Made by a program: the position numbers and the translations under genes. The notes under the pieces were generated by a model. That model was not told the origin of the DNA and did no database searches. It saw nothing but the letters and a program-made list of their open reading frames with translations. Shown here in pieces: positions 24,113 through 35,934 of a DNA stretch of 64,000 bases; position 1 is the first letter of the stretch; each line of letters opens with the position of its first letter. Source of the stretch: Craspedostauros australis. Lineage: Eukaryota > Bacillariophyta > Bacillariophyceae > Mastogloiales > Achnanthaceae. The DNA lies in assembly GCA_026770025.1 (NCBI GenBank), contig JAMXDE010000003.1, positions 2,170,001-2,234,000 on the forward strand, read 5' to 3'.

Positions 24113-26599
24113 ATGGCAACGGCAAACACAGAAGCAATGACAATGCCAGTCCATCGCCAAGCTCAACGGCAGCAACAGCAACAACTATTTCCGTCTTTGT
24201 TTGTCAACCAAACCAGGGTCGCGAGTAGCACGGTCAAAGTCACCCAGTTGGGACACTCCGCGCTGGACTTCGACGCCATCGACATGAGCGCCAAGGACAC
24301 CGTGAACTTCAGTTATGACGAACACCACAGGGCATCTCTCGTCGACTTTCACCAGCACCCCAGGTCGACAGATTCCGCCACTTTTGGTGAGATTGCGAGT
24401 GTGCCCGCAACGAGCGCCACCGCAGGTTCCGCCCTATCGCCATTCTCCCCGCCCATGCCGGCATCCCCACGCTCATCAACGCGTTTCTCAGGTGGATCCT
24501 CAGCTCAGGCTCCGACTATGTGGCCAAACACACACATACATGTTAACTCAGATCCGAGCATACATGGCTGCATGGCTTCGGGGGTAGGGATGGGTACGAG
24601 CAACACAGAGGCGCTGATGGCATTCAACCCCGATGTCGGACGAGCGAGTCAGTTGCCCTCGAACAGGGCCCCATCGACTATGGTGCAATCGAACACGGTG
24701 ACATCGAACATGATACCATTCCCATCTCCCAACGCGCCTCACGGCGGTGCGGACATCTCGCCCATGGGTCCCACTTTGGGCAGTCATACTGAGATTCACA
24801 GAGATCGTGGTATGCATACGGCGGTGATCCCAGCTACAAACACGAACCAAACCACACGAGAGCAAATGGATATCGGCAGTGCACCAAGGCAGGCATTCGA
24901 CTGGCTATTGCAGCCCATTCAAGAATGTAACACATGCCAGAATCACAACTCTCACCAAACGTGCACCATGCAAAATGACTTCGCCTGTCACCTGAACTGT
25001 CACGACCTCGAGCCTCTGCCCTTTTCGCCCTCTCACGACCTCGATACTGATTCTGATCAACAGAGGCATGATGCTACCCACTCGTTTCAATCCGAGACGA
25101 CAGCGAACACACTTGGCGCATCATCGGCCCATCCCTTCGAATTCCTCCTCCCAACCTGCGAGAGCCGCAGCCACAGCCACAGCCACAACAGCAGCAGCAG
25201 CAGCAGTCATAGTCATATCCATCGCCAGAGCACTCCCGGCGGAACGGCCGGTGTGGCGAATGATATGCAGCCCCACTCGCCACCAACTTGCTTCAACAAA
25301 CGAACCCCAATGTCACCCTTCGACATGTCGCAGACCGGGGACTTGATCGCTGCGACTGTTTCAACCTGCTCCACGCAGGGGCCTCCACAAGCCTCTGATG
25401 AGATCTCGTCTTTCCAGCGTGGATTAGGAAACGACATGGACACCAATAATATCGGCGATCATGGCGCCATTTCCACCCAACAGTACGTATCACCATTCGA
25501 TATCATCATCGATGATGACAGAAGCACTTCTACAAAACGCAGAACTTCGTCACGTGCTCCATGCTCCGCATCCCTTCCAGAGCAAGCGGCATCCAAGCGG
25601 CGCCGGATCTCACCATCTCCAATTCTACAGCAGCGACCAATTCTGTTGGAGATGTTGGCTTCCATCGATTTTCCGTCCCTGATCTTGCCCCAATGGGTTG
25701 GTACGGAACAACTCGACAAGCCAAGCCAGATCCAGGAATACGCCAGTCTGAAGGGCGACTGCGATGCCGACACTGACACACACGACGATCTTCTCGGACA
25801 AGACTATGGCGCGGCTGCGGCTGAATGCGCTTCTGGTGTCGATCATCTCAAGAATGGTCACGTCAAGGATGACCGCCACGGCACAACCAATGCAAATGCC
25901 ACCGGGGCATGCCTTGTCACCGGCAATGTTGAAGACGGCAACGATCAGCTCTGCGGCACAAATCAATTCACTCAATGCGGTCGAACCAAACTCGACGACA
26001 TCACCGACGACGCCACCGACAGCACCTCCAACAGCAGCAACAGCCACGAAAAGTCTCAGTCGCCATCACCGTCATCATCACCATCTCGACTGCAGCCCCA
26101 ATCGTATCTACCCGCACAAAGGCAAGCGCGGTGCAAGCAAGAAACAAGGTGGAATACGCGATATACTGAGCTGTACCAGTTCCGCGAGAAATACGGGCAC
26201 TGCTCCGTCCCCCACTGCTACGATGACAACATCCAGCTCGCACAGTGGGTTAAGCGGCAGCGCAACCAATACAAGCTCAAAGCAGATGGCCGCCATTCCA
26301 CCCTCACCGCAGATCGCGAGGCGGCGCTGGATTCTATCGGCTTCGTATGGGACAGCCACTATGCGCTCTGGGAGGAGAGGTTCCAAGACCTGCTCAAGTA
26401 CAAGGAAGAGCATGGGCATTGCAATGTCCCAGCCCGATACACGGTCAACCGCCTCCTTGCCATTTGGGTGAAGTGCCAACGGAGGCAGTGCAAACTTCTG
26501 CGATCTAGAAAACGCAGCAACATGACCGAGGAACGGATCGATCGGTTAGACGCCGTTGGTTTCTGCTGGCACATCCGGAACGTAAAACAAGCTGAATAG
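24113..26599 (+). CDS. nuclear-type protein with two C-terminal helicase-associated (HA) repeats, paralogue 1
   Basis: Intronless frame of 828 residues starting MATANTEAMTMPVHRQ. About 670 residues are Ser/Thr/His/Gln-rich and probably disordered, with a poly-Ser/His tract near 350. Two conserved islands stand out: QAFDWLLQPIQE (about 262) and AATVSTCS (about 415). A basic stretch SKRRRIS may be a nuclear signal. The C-terminus holds two tandem HA repeats: first at about 678-745 (WNTRYTELYQFREKYGHCSV ... LAQWVKRQRNQYK), second at about 752-825 (WEERFQDLLKYKEEHGHCNV ... WVKCQRRQ). No helicase motifs occur. HA repeats without a helicase are common in diatoms; DNA binding is inferred. The paralogue at 62041-64000 shares the islands and both repeats. 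Confidence 0.88.
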   Translation: MATANTEAMTMPVHRQAQRQQQQQLFPSLFVNQTRVASSTVKVTQLGHSALDFDAIDMSAKDTVNFSYDEHHRASLVDFHQHPRSTDSATFGEIASVPATSATAGSALSPFSPPMPASPRSSTRFSGGSSAQAPTMWPNTHIHVNSDPSIHGCMASGVGMGTSNTEALMAFNPDVGRASQLPSNRAPSTMVQSNTVTSNMIPFPSPNAPHGGADISPMGPTLGSHTEIHRDRGMHTAVIPATNTNQTTREQMDIGSAPRQAFDWLLQPIQECNTCQNHNSHQTCTMQNDFACHLNCHDLEPLPFSPSHDLDTDSDQQRHDATHSFQSETTANTLGASSAHPFEFLLPTCESRSHSHSHNSSSSSSHSHIHRQSTPGGTAGVANDMQPHSPPTCFNKRTPMSPFDMSQTGDLIAATVSTCSTQGPPQASDEISSFQRGLGNDMDTNNIGDHGAISTQQYVSPFDIIIDDDRSTSTKRRTSSRAPCSASLPEQAASKRRRISPSPILQQRPILLEMLASIDFPSLILPQWVGTEQLDKPSQIQEYASLKGDCDADTDTHDDLLGQDYGAAAAECASGVDHLKNGHVKDDRHGTTNANATGACLVTGNVEDGNDQLCGTNQFTQCGRTKLDDITDDATDSTSNSSNSHEKSQSPSPSSSPSRLQPQSYLPAQRQARCKQETRWNTRYTELYQFREKYGHCSVPHCYDDNIQLAQWVKRQRNQYKLKADGRHSTLTADREAALDSIGFVWDSHYALWEERFQDLLKYKEEHGHCNVPARYTVNRLLAIWVKCQRRQCKLLRSRKRSNMTEERIDRLDAVGFCWHIRNVKQAE

Positions 26600-28743
26600 T
26601 CAGCTGGACATGAAACCAAAAGAAGTCCACGCCCACCATGGCGAAACAGCCTATGACAGCATCATCCGTACTAACAAATGAAATCATCGATGAATTAAAT
26701 GATTTGAAACTGCAAATGCATCTATGTTTACTCTCCTCGACTTCTCTTGATCATGCAAGTACATCTGGAAGCGAAGGCAGATGTTGTGTCCCCCGCTACT
26801 TTGATGCCTTGTGTTTCTATGTATGTATATACTTCCATGGCTGAAGATACGATGGACGGCTGAGCACTTCCACCGAGCTCTTTTCACTCTGCTCTCCAAG
26901 CACACCTGTCAATGTGACAGCGACCAGTGGTCAGCTGCACCACTGTTCCAACATGGCACGAACAACACATGCCAGGAGGACAGCAGCATAACACAAGATA
27001 AAATGATATGAATCTAGCGCGTGGAACAGCCAGGGCAAACTCCCATGAGATGCATGTGAAGTTGCACCGTTGCACACGATGGCAACGGAATTGCAGGCTT
27101 GGTGCATTGTATTGTATTCTATCTCGTACTCGGAATGAAGCTCCAGCTCGGAATAGGATACCACACAAGTATATACTCTGGAGTACATGCATATATGCAC
27201 CGGCATGGGAAAGTACCGTTGCTCAGAGAGGATGGAACAGTACGTGATGCACAGACCTCCATCTTTGCTCTCTTCAAAGTTGCAGTCCCAAGGTGTCCTT
27301 TTGAAAACAGTTCATTTGCTCTCCGAAACGTGTCATGAGGACACAAGACTCACGAGGAGAAGCGTGAATTGAGAACATAAAAAGACTAAAATTGATTGTT
27401 TCGAAAATGTGTGTTGTGAAATGACGGACAGACGCCGGTTTCGCCAACTGCGAGCCATGCTGCGACATCCCCTTTCTGGGTCCATACCCTTACACCTGGT
27501 GTTGGTCCTACTGCCGCCCTCCGTGGCAATGGCCATGAAGATGTCAACAACAACCACTCTATTCCCTACAGAAGAAGATTGGTTGCGATTATCGATCGAT
27601 TACTGCCGATTGGTGTTTCCTTACTCCCTTGTCTGCACGGGTGGTGAGCTTGCCATAGTTGACGATGCTTTGCGCTGCCATTGATCGATGACGCATTGGA
27701 ATCGGCACCGAGCGGCTTGTTCTATGTGAGACCGAAAAGAAGAGCGCTCATTGCATAGAAGCTATCACATTGCGCAAGCCGTACTCTCCGACCCCCCATC
27801 CCCTGTCGACCTCACATGCCAATAGATACGTTGACCGCAATCGCAAGAGTTGCTTGTGCTATCGCCTCCACAAACACTATTCAATACAGCAACGCCTGAC
27901 CAAGTGCAGACACACACGCATTCCAGTCAGAAAACCACATCATGAACAGATCACTGATCCTTCATGATGAACTGGAAAGGCATCATTGAACAAGCACACT
28001 ACTATCCATACTGGTGCAGTCCGCTTGTCGTTTGCTGATCACTGTTGACCATGCAATTATTATGTATCAAAATTCTGTTGTGTTTCTATTGCTGCTGCAA
28101 TATCACTCTCGTTCGAGGAGCGATCGGTATTCCATGCTGCGGGAGAAGCCTACAATAGCTCCCGTCTGTCAGTATCCTCTTCAGCAGGAGAAGCTGCACT
28201 ATCGGCATTCAAGGTTGTACAAGCAGTGATCGTCAGCGTTCAGGCGCTCATTAACATCCGGAGTTGTCTGCTTTGATCGTTTTCTATCTGTCTGCTCCGC
28301 ATTCTCTGTCTCTCTGACTCACTCGCTGACTCACTCTCGCACGCACACACCCGTACACCGAAATGGCTCTGTTCAGCAAGAGTTGTGTCGCAGAATAAAG
28401 TCTAGAGAATATCCACAGCTGGGGCAGCATGTGTCATGTGGAGACCTCGAACTCCTCGGACCAAAGTGGAGGTTGAGCTGTACGCACTTTCCTCTTCCGT
28501 CTTTCCTCCAGCACCGATCCCGGCCAAGTCGATTGTTCTCTGCGATGATCCCGCTCCGAAATTGGATGACGTGGTTGGCATCGACAACTCGAAATGAGCC
28601 AGCAGAATATCAATTGTGGTGCGAGGCTCGTTCGCCTCCATAAATGTGAAGTTTGGCGATCGTGCAGCTCCCGATTCGTGAAAGTCAAGAAGTTTCCTTT
28701 CCTAACGAACTCGCGCGCTTGTCGAAGCGACGACGACGACGAT
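26600..28743. other. intergenic region
   Basis: No gene is supported. A plus-strand frame at about 27421-27684 contains a hydrophobic segment (LHLVLVLLPPSVAMAM) but has no paralogue or domain. CT-rich and CACTCG-type simple sequence lies at 28296-28350. Confidence 0.4.
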
Positions 28744-28866
28744 GACAGACTACGACAGACTACGACAGGCTACGACAGACTACGACAGACTACGACAGAC
28801 TACGACAGACTACGACAGACTACGACAGACTACGACAGACTACGACAGACTACGACAGACTACGAC
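28744..28866 (+). repeat. 10-bp minisatellite, unit GACAGACTAC, about 12 copies
   Basis: Twelve near-perfect head-to-tail copies, with one variant unit (GACAGGCTAC, the third). It is flanked by a GAC/GAT-rich run at 28729-28743. Confidence 0.95.
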
Positions 28867-29028
28867 TGCGTGGAAACGTATTGGCAACAAGATCGGAATG
28901 ATCTCGCTCAAGGCGGACAGGTACTCTTCTTTGGGGGTATTGTTTGGTCAAAGATGCGTTGCTAATGGAATGTGTGCTGCACCACGCTGTGTTCTGCGGC
29001 CACGAGGGTCGCTTCCTCTCTCCAAGTA

Positions 29029-29076
29029 CTCGTGCTTGTGCTCGTGCTTGTGCTCGTGCTTGTACTCGTCCTTGTG
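29029..29076 (+). repeat. 12-bp tandem repeat, unit CTCGTGCTTGTG, about 4 copies
   Basis: Four head-to-tail copies; the last is slightly diverged (CTCGTCCTTGTG). Confidence 0.9.
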
Positions 29077-29560
29077 CAGCAGATGCACCACCAAACTGCT
29101 TCTGTGACACAAAACCTGGTGCCAATTGTTCGTGTGCAAAAGTGTTTGATCGTTCGCACGTTCGCTGCCAAGACCACCCAGCCGTTCGTTCGCGCGACAA
29201 GTTCTGCACAACTGCACCATCTCAGGCACGGAAGAAGACACAAGGAACATCCGAGAAGTCTCCAGATGTGTCGTTGGTTTGGTCAACCGACCGACAATCA
29301 GCCGGTGTCGAAATCACGTGCCACCTTCTGGCAAGTGCCGACTTCGTTATTATTTCGCATGGGGAGCTTCAAGATCACGACACGAGTTGCAGTACTGAAG
29401 TACTACACGCACATAAAACAGCAACGAAAGCAGCAACGAAAGAAGCAACCGCAATAGGCTCAGCAGAAACGATCGACGCAAGTATCCATCGTAACAGCAC
29501 GAATCAAGATATTTGGAAGCATCGTGAATACCAGGCCATACCAATCCAAACCAAGCCATA

Positions 29561-30306
29561 TCCATAATGATTTTGGCCTGGTACTGGCCTACGTGGCTTG
29601 TCTCCCCAGGCAAATTGGAGGTGCAATTTGTCTCCACAGGCAAATTGGGGTCCATTTGTCTCCACAGACAAACTGCGACTCAACGGACTAGCCCAAATAC
29701 GCTTTACGAGAAGTCGTTTTTTTTCAAACCCTTTTTCGCTGGCCAGGTCGACTCACGACATGCCTCATGTGTTAAATTTATAATAATCGTTGCAGTTGTG
29801 GGAATTGAACAAACAATGATCATGCGTCGTGCTCCACCCTCCTTGTTGTGTTACACCGTTGCCAGGATTTTGGTGTTGTTGTCAGGAGCGTGGTGGATGA
29901 CATCGAAATCAAAAAGTAAAAGCTCATTACCTTAGATCCCATGACGTCAGAAAAGCAAGACAGGCGCACGGAAAGGAACCCCTGAGACATGACCAATGAC
30001 GCCGTGCTGCATCGCGACGTTTTTTTATTTTATCGCCAAATAAATGAGTTACTCGAAGGAGTCAGAAAAAAAAACAACCCACTTTCGGGTTTCGGACCGA
30101 AATGGGTGTTTTTTTTTTGCAACACGGGACATCGTGGAGGAATGTGGGACTTAAGTAGTACGTTGCCATTTTCGGCGACCTTCCGTTTGTCTCCACAGGC
30201 AAATGGGGGTCAATTTGTCTGTGGAGGCAAATTGAGACTTCAATTTGCCTGTGGAGACAAGCTACGTAGAGTTTGTCTCCACAGACATGAAAACCCTCAT
30301 TATGGA
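29561..30306. mobile_element. short non-autonomous inverted-repeat element, copy 2 (TCT/AGA motif type)
   Basis: A 746-bp second copy in the same orientation as 19890-20636, with the same TCCATAATGA ends and TA on each side (29559-29560 and 30307-30308). Positions 29827-30018 match 20156-20347 with one difference in 192 by eye. The seven end-proximal dyads lie at the same places but read TTTGTCTCCACAGACAAA and close variants: 29597-29614, 29627-29644, 29655-29672, 30186-30203, 30214-30231, 30244-30260 and 30272-30289. It has no coding capacity. The CAA repeat starts 380 bp beyond its right end. Confidence 0.85.
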
Positions 30307-30443
30307 TATCAAGCAACATCAGCATCAGCGCATCAGCGTCAGGGTGACTTCGGAAAACTCATCCTCCCACCTGGAAAGGAGCGCCTCGTTGAACCGAGAA
30401 GTACTCGCTCCAAGCACAAGCTTACATCGACGCCAATTGCAGC

Positions 30444-31742
<1,299 letters not shown>

Positions 31743-34145
31743 TGTATCGTACATCATGCATCCATCGACAAGTCCAGCACGCAATTGAGAAGGACGCAAT
31801 GAGGTGAGTTCTTACGCTTGCCAGCAGTGCCTTTCGTTGCCAATGCGATGACGCAGCGAGTTAGCCCATTTGCCTCACATCCACGTCTCTTTCCACCACG
31901 CTCGCCCACCATCCCTCTGCAAACTTCAACCTTCACTCAAGTGCATCGCACACCAATGAGTGCAACACAAGACGGCAATGATTCGAGCAAGAACGACAAT
32001 CAGTACGGGCCATCAAACTGCGAATCCTAACTCCGCGCCAGGTGGATCTACCATTACAAACTCACATAGCGGATGCAGTGCGTGGACCGCAACAAGCTCC
32101 ATAGGATCCAAGTTGCGCAGAGGGCTGGAGCGAGGTTGACTGTTGGAAATGCACAGCAATCACACAATACCGCGCCATTTTCAGCACATCGTTTCAACTG
32201 AAAGTAGATCTATGATCTCACACCGCTTCGGAGTTTTCAATAACCGCAATTCAACGAGGTTTCTCATACAGATACATGGCCGATACTCAGCGTTTGCTTG
32301 GTGTGCACTGTCGCTGTCAATTCTCTATCCAGCAGAATCGTAGATTCGCTGTCTTCCCTTGCAGTCTCAGCTCTACATCCTCTTGACTGACACGATTTGA
32401 CCTGCGCAAGTCGAACTTTGCTGAAACCACTGTCTTGCCGACTTGATCGGCGTTAATGTTTGTGTAGATGACATCAGCGTGAGGTTGTGCATGAGCCGCA
32501 CTTTTCCGCAGGTGACGACATCGTTGTCCGTCGGGCCAGGCTCCTTCAATGAGATCGATTGCTTTTGCTCTATCGTCATTCACTCTGGGTCGCTTGTCCG
32601 CGAGTACTCCATTTTCAACTTGCTGGGGATGCGCAGTTGCCCGGCCTTGGGGGAGCCGGTGAGGGTTGTGCAATATCGCGGTGCTTGGAAAACGAGCGAC
32701 GCAATCTGATTGAAGCGGTCCAACTTCTATCGCTCCGCTCGAGCTGCTCCCGCGTGATTTTCCTGCCTGCACCACCACAGGCCGTTGAAGCGTCGGAAGA
32801 CCTTTCTTGTATCAATGAGTACTCGCACGTTTTACTGCCAATGGGCTTCTTTGGAGCGAAACGCAGCGGAGATCTATATTGCTTTGTATAATATAACACA
32901 CAACTACAACAGCGCCTTCCAACATCACCAACTGCTTGCTCGAACGTTGTACTTGTCGGAGTGTTTGTCGTGCAGAAGTAGACCATCTTCTTTTCCATCC
33001 ATGATGTGTAGAAGTATGAGTTGAGTACTGAACTATCGATAGGCGTTTGATGCTTCAGTCGCTGCCGCAGCACAAATCGACGTACGACGGAATGAACAGG
33101 CAGGGCACGATTGGCAATAGAGCAACAGTGTTCGAATGCGCGGGTACGCCAACCGCAACCGCCTTTGCTGCTTGCATCGGCATGTGGAGAAGGGTTGGCG
33201 GAGTAGAGCCGTCGAGTTAGGTGGCTCTCGGGAGTCAACTGGTATTGCGTGCACTGTACGCCTGTCAATACTCGGCGGCCGCCAGGTTATGTACAGCACG
33301 AGTGCGAAAGTTCCAATTTCTCGTTTCGAACAACGGCACACCCCACATCCATCGGCTCAGGTGCCGACACTGGGACATTTCGACACCCAGGTCGTTTCAT
33401 CGCTTTCGCGGCAATCGTTTTCTGCTGACAACAGCGCGCTGTTCAAACTCGAAATACGAGGATGGTACTTCCAGAAAAGTGATAGCTCGTACTCTGCAAC
33501 GACTCTGAGGGAACCCACCGGCGTATTGTCATCAAACGAGCAAGCCTGGTCGAAGCGGGGGTGGACTGGGGGTCAACTGATGAGCATTTTTATCATTGGA
33601 ATGGACGTTGTGGGATAAGCTCGCGCCTCCTGACGACGCGCCACCCTTCTGTCACCGTTTCGCGGCCATGATTCGAACGCCCGGCTTCATTTCCCGAAAC
33701 TGTGAGTCCCTCGTGTTGGGAGTCGCTGAACAAGTACAAGCAGTTGCGCATCTCTGGTCGTGAACTCAACCGAAATTCACCACCTGACTAGTGCACTGTG
33801 CAAATGATGTCCACTTTTGTATGGATGGGAACATACATGGCCCGCAATCAAGAAATTATTGCGACGAACATTTCCATTGTCCAGCTTGTCTCTTGTGTTG
33901 CTTCTCTAGGTACAGACATTGCATTATTATGAAGTGCAACCTGTGCGGGTATTCGATGCGCCTCTTTCGTGCGCTTGGTTTGATGTCTACATAGTATTAT
34001 GCATTTGATCGTATACTGAGTGGATCGTGCAGTCCTGAGCATCGACGATCGGTCTGAGTACGTAGTTGGAGAAGACCGATCTCCAGATAGGTTCGCTGGT
34101 GCCTGTCTTCTCTGTTGCAGTATCCATCGTGACACGAACGTCTAG
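31743..34145. other. intergenic region
   Basis: No gene is supported. Minus-strand frames at 32317-32778 and 32615-33268 lack domains. A T-arm-like motif on the minus strand near 33676-33690 does not form a tRNA. Confidence 0.4.
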
Positions 34146-35934
34146 TTACACAGGGAAGAACGGCTTCCCAGCGAAGAAGTACAAATTTCCATCAAAACTT
34201 TCCCTCGTGACTGCCTTGACGTATGCGTCAAGCTGGTTGATGAATGGGTCACTCAAGTCTCTTGACCCTCCCAACTGGTCGACGAATGGGTCCGTGTGCT
34301 CCCTCTGCCCCCGGCAGGGTGTGACGTGTCTGGAGATACCCGTCCTTGATTCTTCACCAAGAGCGGGGCTTCCGTTGCAAACTCCGTGCGTCAGCGGGAT
34401 TGCTCCAGAGAAATCGATCTTGTCGTCGACGTCAGGTGCGCATGGGTGGTCAGAGTGAATACCTGTGACGCACGGGTTGGCACTACTGAAGCTGGTGGCG
34501 CTTGTTGCCGCATCACGAGCTTCATCCGAGGTGCCAGTCGCAACCGGCGGTGCAGCCACACATGCAGTGGTATGACTCTTCGATGTCAATGCCGATGCCG
34601 ATTGCGTCTCTGAGGTGACGCTGATCTTCTGTGGAAAAGGAGTATTAAATCCTCGCAGCAAAGTGCTTGGGTCTATGGAAAGGATCAGTTCGTTCAGGTT
34701 AGTGGTCGGCGATGGGCCAATACTATCGCGGGTTCGGATGCCTTGCGACATTGAGGCATCTTCAACAGCTGGGGAGCCGACGGGTGTCCTCGGCGAAGAG
34801 ACACTCTCTTGGTACCCTCCTGCAGACTTGTGATGAGCCATGGGAGAAACGAAAGGCGCCGAGGGGAATTGGAACCTCGCCATAACATCAAGGATTGATG
34901 TCTGATTGCTGCCGTGCGCATGCGATGAGAGTGACAACGATGACGACGTCGACGTTGACGGCCATGCGCCACTCTTGCTTTCCTTGTCGATGAACTGTTG
35001 CGGAGAAGAGATCGTGCTCATCGCCTCCGCAGTTGCCGTCAATGCCTTCAGTTTTGACTTTGACTTGGCTTTGGGCTTGGGCAGCCGCTTCATCTGCAAA
35101 CACGCCTTCGGTGTCGCTCGCACGAACAGTATGTGCATGTCTATGATAGCCCAAAGCATAGAATTGGCGACATGAGGTGAGTTGATGCGGGTACCGGGAT
35201 GGAATGGAATTGATAGGCGGAAGCACACAGCGAGATGTTAAGATGTTGACGTGTTGGCATGCGAAGTTGTGAGAGGACCATGTGGATGATTGGGATGGGT
35301 GAAGGTTGGCGAAAGCGATGGACAATCTACGACTGACCTAGACGTAAATCGGTTGCTGCATTTCATCCATATGACGGGGATGGCTTCCTTGCCTTATCCA
35401 TCTCCACGCCGACGTTGACAAGTCTCCATCTGCTTTTTTGTCGTTTTTTGTTTGCGTGGTCGTTTGCGTGATTGTCTGACAAGCCGGAAGTCTGCGAACA
35501 TACCAATACACATGCGCACACAGGGACTTACATGCACCCTTGTCGGAGCCTTCCAAGATCCTGCGGAACTTGTACATGTGCAGCTGCCGTTGGAATGACT
35601 TGAATTTGGTCTGAGCCCGGAAGAATCTACTCATCACGTTGTCGGTGAAGACGCGAGGTTGGTGGACTCGAAAGGACTTGCCGCTTGGTTGCCATGACAC
35701 GATGTGTCCCAGACCGACCCGTTCCACTTCGCTGAGCATCTTGTGCAAGACGTACGGGAACGGGTAGTTGATCTCGTCAAAGTCGACAGCGCAGCGGTCA
35801 AGTGCTTCGTGTAGCTTCGGGATAGCCATGGGCTCAGGAAGTTTTGCTGTCTTTGATGGCATGGCGTTGCCATCTGCTGTTGCTGAAAGTTGTGCTTTGA
35901 CATTCATGTTGATGGAGGAGATTTGGATTGTCAT
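34146..35934 (-). CDS. heat-shock-factor (HSF) type transcription factor
   Basis: Exons 35934-35532 and 35140-34146 join across a 391-bp GTAAGT...TAG intron in phase 1 to give 465 residues; the join reads DKGAYMHILFVR. The HSF DNA-binding domain spans about 48-145: FPYVLHKMLSE, IVSWQPSGKSFRVHQP, FFRAQTKFKSFQRQLHMYKF (recognition helix), FRRILEGSDKGAYMHILF, then CLQMKRL and a Lys-rich tail (KPKAKSKSKLK) that could serve nuclear import. The usual Gly of the ...YGF motif is Lys (MYKF). The C-terminal 300 residues are Ser/Thr/Pro-rich with a twice-used DPF(V/I)(D/N)QL motif near the end. It should bind heat-shock-element-like DNA. Start choice is uncertain; the ATG at 35907 or 35862 is possible. 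The intron interrupting the domain makes the gene look broken unless spliced. Confidence 0.9.

Noticed and set aside
32317..32778. 153-codon minus-strand frame suspected of being a transposon fragment
   Set aside because: No reverse transcriptase, integrase or transposase motif could be found on inspection.
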